Positions 30,116 through 34,604 of a DNA stretch of 34,604 nucleotides are shown here, one piece after another (position 1 is the first letter of the stretch; each line of letters begins with the position of its first letter). Position numbers and translations under genes: made by a program. This DNA comes from Phycisphaerales bacterium (GTDB taxonomy: Bacteria; Planctomycetota; Phycisphaerae; Phycisphaerales; UBA1924): the NCBI GenBank assembly GCA_013360695.1, contig JABWBC010000024.1, positions 1 through 34,604 of the forward strand, written 5' to 3'. The notes beneath the pieces are model-generated. The model worked only from the letters and a program-made list of their open reading frames with translations, was not told the DNA's origin and did not search any database.

Positions 30116-33100
30116 ATGCGTCGAGTCTTCGCCCTCGCCGGGCTTGCGGCCGGAATCTCGGTTGGTTTCCTGTGCTCGTTCAACGTGTGCCTGGCCCAGG
30201 ACACCAAGCCCGCCACGCCGGCGGAGAAGGCTCCCGAGCCCGAAAAGAAGAACGACGGATCGGACGGCAAGTGGGACGTCTCCAATCCGCCCAGCGATGG
30301 CTCGCGCGGCGGCTGGGGCTGGAAGGACGTCACGCTCGACACCGACGAAGGCACATGGATGTCGGTCGACGTCTCGCCCGACGGCAAGTCGATCGTCTTC
30401 GACCTGCTCGGCGATCTCTACACGATGCCGATCGAGGGATCGGGCGACGGCTCGCGGGTGACGTGCATCGCCGAAGGCTTGCAGTGGGACATGCAGCCGC
30501 GGTTTAGCCCCGACGGGCAGTGGATTGCGTTTGTCTCCGATCGCACGGGCGAGAACGGCAAGGGGGGCGACAACATCTGGATCATGAAGCCCGACGGCAC
30601 GGGGCTGCGCCAGATCACCAAGGAGAGTTTCCGGCTGGTGACGCAGCCGGTGTGGACGCCCGACTCGCAGTACGTCGTGGCGCGCAAGCACTTCACGAGC
30701 CGCCGAAGCCTGGGCGCGGGCGAGATGTGGATGTACCACGTTTCGGGCAAGGCCGACGGCGTGCAGCTGACGGCCAAGCAGAGCGAGCAGAAGGACACGG
30801 GCGAACCGGCGATCTCCGCGGACGGGCGGTATCTCTACTACAGCCTCGACGCGTCGGCGGGCGGCGGGTTTGAGTACGACAAGGACAGCAATCCCGGTAT
30901 CTATGCCGTCGATCGTCTCGACATGAAGACGCAGACGACGGAGCGGTTGATCGCGGGGCCCGGCGGCGCGTGCCGCCCCGTGCCTTCGCCCGACGGGAAG
31001 AGCGTGGCGTTTGTGCGGCGCGTTCGCTACCAGACGACGCTGTTCGTGATGGACCTGGAGAGCGGGCGGACGCGCGCGGTGTATTCGCCCCTGGAACGCG
31101 ATAACCAGGAAACGTGGGCCGTCCACGGCGTGTACCCCGCGATGGCGTGGATGCCCGACGGGAAGTCGATGGTGCTGTGGTCCAAGGGGAAGATCCGGCG
31201 CGTGGACATGGCGACGGGCAAGGACACGGTGATCCCCTTCCGCGTGAAGAACAGCCGCAAGGTGGCGGACGCGGTGCGTTTCCCGGTCGAGGTTGCGCCG
31301 GCCTCGTTCGACGCCAAGATGATCCAGAACGCGACCGTGTCGCCCAAGGGCGACCGCGTGGTGTTCCAGGCGCTGGGACATCTTTACATCGCGAGCTTTG
31401 ACGGCAAGTCGGTCGGTGAGCCCAAGCGATTGACCAATGCGACGGACGAGTTCGAGTACTCGCCCAGCTGGTCGCGTGACGGCGATGACATCGTGTTCGT
31501 TGCGTGGAACGACGAACGTCTCGCGAGCGTGCGCGTCGTCTCTTCCAAGGGCGGCGAGTCGAACAACATCACGACCGAGCCCGGTCACTACTCCAACCCC
31601 GTCTTCAGCCCCGACGGCAAGATGGTCGTGTTCGAGAAGGGCGGCGGCGGCTATCTGACCAGCCCGCTCTGGGGGCGTGACCCGGGCGTGTATGCCGCGC
31701 CCGCCGAGAATGCGAATGTCAATCCTGACGCGCAGGAGAAGCCGCACCTGATCTCGCGCCGCGGCAACTCGCCGCAGTTCGGCACGGCGAACGATCGCGT
31801 GTTCCTGACGGCGCGCGAGGGCGGGAGTGATTCGGACAGCGTGTCGCTTCTGTCTGTGCCCGTCGACGGCACGACGCCGAAGGAAGGCGAACGCACGCAT
31901 TACAAGAGCGACTGGGCGACCGAGATGGTCGTGAGCCCGGACGGCAAGTGGATCGCGTTCGTCGAGCGGTACCGCGTGTACATCGCCCCGTTCGTCGACA
32001 CGGGCAAGGCCGTCAGCGTCGGCCCGGGCGGCTCCGGGCTGCCCTTGGTGAAGGTGAGCGGCGACGCGGGCACCTATCTGCACTGGTCGGGCGACAGTAG
32101 CGCGGTCCACTGGACCATCGGGCCGGAGCTTTCGACGGTGCGCGTCGCGGAGGCGCTCGCGCAGTCCAAGTTCGCCAACGCCGCGGAGGAAAAGGCGGCG
32201 CCAGTGACCACGGCGACGATCAAGCTCTCGGCCAAGTACGACGTGCCCGTGAAGGGAGACGGCTCGGCGAGCGTGATCGCCATCAAGAACGTCAAGATCC
32301 TCACGATGGAGAACCCGGCGGGCGCGTTCGACGCGGCCAAGCGGGGTAGCAAGGTGATCGACCGCGGCGTGATCGTGGTTGAAGGCAATCGGATCAAGGC
32401 GGTCGGAACGGAGAAGGAAGTCGCGATTCCGGCGGGCGCGACGGTGATCGACGGCAAGGGCGGCGTGGTGTCGCCGGGCTTTGTCGATGTTCACGCGCAC
32501 GGCGCGCAGGGCGAGAACGGGATCACGCCGCAGAACAACTGGAGCGCGCAGGCGAACCTGGCGTTCGGGGTGACGACGATCCACGACCCGAGCAACGGGA
32601 CGGAGTCGGTCTTCTCTGCGAGCGAGCTCGCGAAGGCGGGGATGATCACGACGCCGCGGATCTTCTCGACGGGAACGATCCTATACGGTGCGGCGGGCGC
32701 GTACAAGGCCGAGATCGAGAGCCTCGACGACGCGATCTTCCACCTCAAGCGGATGAAGGCGGTGGGCGCGTTCAGCGTGAAGAGCTACAACCAACCGCGG
32801 CGCGATCAGCGCCAGATGGTGCTCGAGGCGGCGCGCCGGGTGGGCATGATGGTGGTGCCCGAGGGCGGCGCGCTCTACCAGCACAACATGACGATGGTGG
32901 CCGACGGGCATACGTCGGTCGAGCACACGCTCCCGGTCGAGGCGATCTATCGCGACGCCGAGACGCTTTGGGGCGCCAGCCAGACGGGCTACACGCCGAC
33001 GCTGGTCGTGGCCTACGGCGGCATGGGCGGCGAGAACTACTGGTACGCGAAGACGAACGTGTGGGCCAATGAGCACCTGATGAAGTTCGTGCCGCGGTAT

Positions 33101-33664
33101 GTGGTTGATCCGCGCTCGCGTCGGCGCACCGACGCGCCGGACGAGGAGTGGAACCACGTCATGGAAGGCCGCGTGGCGAAGGACGTCCTTGACGCCAAGC
33201 AGGCCGGCGTGATCGGAGCGAGCGGCAAGGGCGGCGGGCCGACGCTCGGCGCGCACGGTCAGATGGCGGGCATCGGGCCGCACTGGGAGCTGTGGATGCT
33301 GGCGCAGGGCGGGATGTCGCCGATGGAGGCGCTGCGTGCGGCGACGATCGACGGGGCGTGGTATGTGGGGCTCGACAACGACATCGGCTCGATCGCGCCG
33401 GGCAAGCTGGCGGACCTCTTGTTGTTTGCGAAGGACCCGTCGCAGAACATCCGAGACAGCCAGAGCATCTCGATGGTGATGCTGAACGGGCGGCTGTTCG
33501 AGGCGGCGACGCTGGCGCAGGTCGCCCCGGTCGCCAAGCCCGGGCCCAAGTATTTCTTCGAGGATTTGCAGCGAGGTTCGGGCACGCCGCTGGCGGTGGA
33601 GGCGATCATGCGCAAGGCGGCGGCGAGCGGCGGGGTGTGCGCGGGGTGCGGGGTGCGGCACTGA
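30116..33664 (+). CDS. Exported TolB-like propeller / amidohydrolase fusion
   Basis: 1182 residues, preceded by CAGGAG. A signal peptide (28 residues, ending CLAQ) leads into a Pro/Lys/Glu-rich linker. Residues about 70-620 are TolB/PD40-type propeller repeats: SPDGKSIVFD, SPDGQWIAFVSDRTG, SPDGKSVAFVRRV, SRDGDDIVFVAWND, SPDGKMVVF. From about 740 an amidohydrolase domain follows: VVSPGFVDVHAHG with the metal-binding H793 and H795, K889 in SVKSYNQ, the histidines of LYQHNMTMVADGHTSVEH, and the closing GSIAPGKLADLLLF. Such fusions are known among exported amidohydrolases, whose substrates are mostly untested (peptide-like or cyclic amides). The C-terminus is a small CAGC stretch. Codons are G-ending (GCG, GTG, CTG) rather than C-ending as in most neighbours. 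Confidence 0.93.
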   Translation: MRRVFALAGLAAGISVGFLCSFNVCLAQDTKPATPAEKAPEPEKKNDGSDGKWDVSNPPSDGSRGGWGWKDVTLDTDEGTWMSVDVSPDGKSIVFDLLGDLYTMPIEGSGDGSRVTCIAEGLQWDMQPRFSPDGQWIAFVSDRTGENGKGGDNIWIMKPDGTGLRQITKESFRLVTQPVWTPDSQYVVARKHFTSRRSLGAGEMWMYHVSGKADGVQLTAKQSEQKDTGEPAISADGRYLYYSLDASAGGGFEYDKDSNPGIYAVDRLDMKTQTTERLIAGPGGACRPVPSPDGKSVAFVRRVRYQTTLFVMDLESGRTRAVYSPLERDNQETWAVHGVYPAMAWMPDGKSMVLWSKGKIRRVDMATGKDTVIPFRVKNSRKVADAVRFPVEVAPASFDAKMIQNATVSPKGDRVVFQALGHLYIASFDGKSVGEPKRLTNATDEFEYSPSWSRDGDDIVFVAWNDERLASVRVVSSKGGESNNITTEPGHYSNPVFSPDGKMVVFEKGGGGYLTSPLWGRDPGVYAAPAENANVNPDAQEKPHLISRRGNSPQFGTANDRVFLTAREGGSDSDSVSLLSVPVDGTTPKEGERTHYKSDWATEMVVSPDGKWIAFVERYRVYIAPFVDTGKAVSVGPGGSGLPLVKVSGDAGTYLHWSGDSSAVHWTIGPELSTVRVAEALAQSKFANAAEEKAAPVTTATIKLSAKYDVPVKGDGSASVIAIKNVKILTMENPAGAFDAAKRGSKVIDRGVIVVEGNRIKAVGTEKEVAIPAGATVIDGKGGVVSPGFVDVHAHGAQGENGITPQNNWSAQANLAFGVTTIHDPSNGTESVFSASELAKAGMITTPRIFSTGTILYGAAGAYKAEIESLDDAIFHLKRMKAVGAFSVKSYNQPRRDQRQMVLEAARRVGMMVVPEGGALYQHNMTMVADGHTSVEHTLPVEAIYRDAETLWGASQTGYTPTLVVAYGGMGGENYWYAKTNVWANEHLMKFVPRYVVDPRSRRRTDAPDEEWNHVMEGRVAKDVLDAKQAGVIGASGKGGGPTLGAHGQMAGIGPHWELWMLAQGGMSPMEALRAATIDGAWYVGLDNDIGSIAPGKLADLLLFAKDPSQNIRDSQSISMVMLNGRLFEAATLAQVAPVAKPGPKYFFEDLQRGSGTPLAVEAIMRKAAASGGVCAGCGVRH

Positions 33665-33750
33665 GCGAGCGGTTTGGAGACACACTCAACCTCGCGCACA
33701 GCTTCTTGTCGGTGGGGCGGCCCGCCATTCAGCCACGCTTGTGTGCGAGG

Positions 33751-34604
33751 TCATGCCGAGGTGGCGACGACCGCCGGCGGGCGGCGCGATGAGAGAAGCC
33801 TGATCGCCAAGATGAAGCACAGCACGCTTGCGGCGAAAATGATCCCGGAGATGGTCCAAACGGTCGCCTCGGAGAGGGCGACCTGGCGAGTTGTGATCTG
33901 TCCGAGATTCCAGAGCGAATTGACGGTGACATGAGTTGCGATCGAGGGAAGAATCGAGCCGGTCCGCCAAGTCAGATAGCCGAGCCAGATTCCGAGCGTG
34001 AACGCCAACGCCATGGCGGGCGGGTCGACGTGCGCGATCGCAAAGAGCGCTGAGCTGACCGCGAGCGAGCCAACGATGCCCCAGCGGCGGAGAAGCCTGC
34101 GGAAGATGAGACCGCGGAAGAGCATCTCCTCGCAGATTCCCGGGGCCAGGCCGATGTACAGCACCCATACCGCGGCGGAGGCCACGCCCATGGTCGACCA
34201 CGCGTCCGTCAGCCCGGCGGTGGATGAGAAACTCGGGAGCGCGCTGGCGGCGAGAAGGCTGACGGCGAATGGAACGCCGCTCGCAAGCAGAACGATGATC
34301 CACTGAGCCCCCGTGAAACCCGGGGCGGTGAGTGCAAGGTGCCGGCGCACGGGCGTCTTGCCGCGATGCCATCGCCACAGAATCGCCACCGAAAAGCACG
34401 CGAGCTGGAACGGGAGGTTGGTGAGCAGGAGTGCGGCCGCGGGGCGTGCGGTGAGCCACTCCTGAATGCTTTCCGGTGGGTGGCCCTGGGCCATGCGCGA
34501 GATCACGAGCGCGGCCATGACGACCACGATCCCCAACAGCCCGGCGAACATCGCGACGACGAAGGCGAGGAAGACATCCGCGACGGACGCGCGGCTCGGC
34601 GCCG
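33751..34604 (-). CDS. CPBP-family membrane protease (5' end outside window)
   Basis: At least 284 residues. An ATG at 34551 is possible, but the frame stays open to the window edge, and the residues before it (VADVFLAFVVAMFAGLLGIV) run straight into the first membrane helix, so the true start probably lies beyond. About seven or eight membrane segments are present. The CPBP motifs are clear: CEEMLFRG (EExxxR, the catalytic glutamates), FAIAHVDP with the motif-2 histidine, and LPSIATHVTVN with the third motif. The family includes the Rce1 CAAX protease and bacteriocin-immunity proteins; the substrate here is unknown. It converges with the amidohydrolase gene, 86 bases between stops. Confidence 0.92.
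   Translation of the reverse strand, partial: APSRASVADVFLAFVVAMFAGLLGIVVVMAALVISRMAQGHPPESIQEWLTARPAAALLLTNLPFQLACFSVAILWRWHRGKTPVRRHLALTAPGFTGAQWIIVLLASGVPFAVSLLAASALPSFSSTAGLTDAWSTMGVASAAVWVLYIGLAPGICEEMLFRGLIFRRLLRRWGIVGSLAVSSALFAIAHVDPPAMALAFTLGIWLGYLTWRTGSILPSIATHVTVNSLWNLGQITTRQVALSEATVWTISGIIFAASVLCFILAIRLLSSRRPPAVVATSA

Overview
The window looks like a chromosomal stretch from a GC-rich planctomycete, most likely class Phycisphaerae. Three things suggest this: an exported protein with an N-terminal LEPR-x-LL motif, an exported protein ending in two dockerin-like repeats and a terminal Gly-Cys (the style seen in Phycisphaerae), and several conserved-looking hypothetical proteins of the planctomycete type. 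No rRNA, tRNA, insertion sequence, prophage or CRISPR array was seen. This placement is inference from protein style only.

Layout. 1-3.6 kb (minus strand): an RRM RNA-binding protein with a good promoter and a structured leader, a CheV-type CheW-REC protein, and the tightly packed ribH-nusB-ftsY cluster. 3.7-7.3 kb (plus): a UbiA-like membrane prenyltransferase, a small lipoprotein, an OB-fold/HD-domain 3'-5' exoribonuclease of YhaM type and a LON-substrate-binding-domain protein. 7.3-9.5 kb: a GNAT acetyltransferase, a divergent spacer with several hairpins, a glycine-zipper lipoprotein, and an orphan gene of atypical composition. 9.5-12.5 kb (minus): a four-gene operon made of a polyprenyl-phosphate-type GT2 glycosyltransferase, a stand-alone LAB_N membrane protein and two unrecognised soluble proteins. 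12.7-16.1 kb (plus): an operon of ISC-type ferredoxin, IscX, RlmE and a BatA/VWA membrane protein. 16.1-19.0 kb (minus): a MoxR ATPase and an unrecognised membrane-anchored protein, convergent with the VWA gene.

19.2-26.5 kb is the export and accessory region. It holds a 748-residue LEPR-x-LL / CAP / Gly-Asp-Thr linker / seven-repeat (probable seven-bladed propeller) protein; a sugar-type ABC permease and binding lipoprotein with no ATPase gene beside them; the GC-dockerin protein; and a spacer of about 0.85 kb that is a mosaic of 7- and 9-nt periodic degenerate repeats, a duplicated 48-bp element and a dispersed hairpin family. 26.5-34.6 kb carries a GH78 alpha-L-rhamnosidase lipoprotein, divergent from a TolB-propeller/amidohydrolase fusion across a spacer with four GCCAT half-sites, and finally a CPBP membrane protease whose start lies beyond the window.

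How the genes may work together: the rhamnosidase, the sugar-type binding protein/permease and the exported CAP and dockerin proteins fit a surface polysaccharide-using lifestyle, with the transporter possibly taking up the released sugar (inference). The MoxR and VWA genes resemble pieces of the usual MoxR-DUF58-BatA cluster, rearranged and without DUF58. The most novel material is the multi-domain CAP/propeller protein, the GT2-LAB_N operon with its two unknown partners, the MoxR/unknown/VWA arrangement, and the repeat-mosaic spacer.
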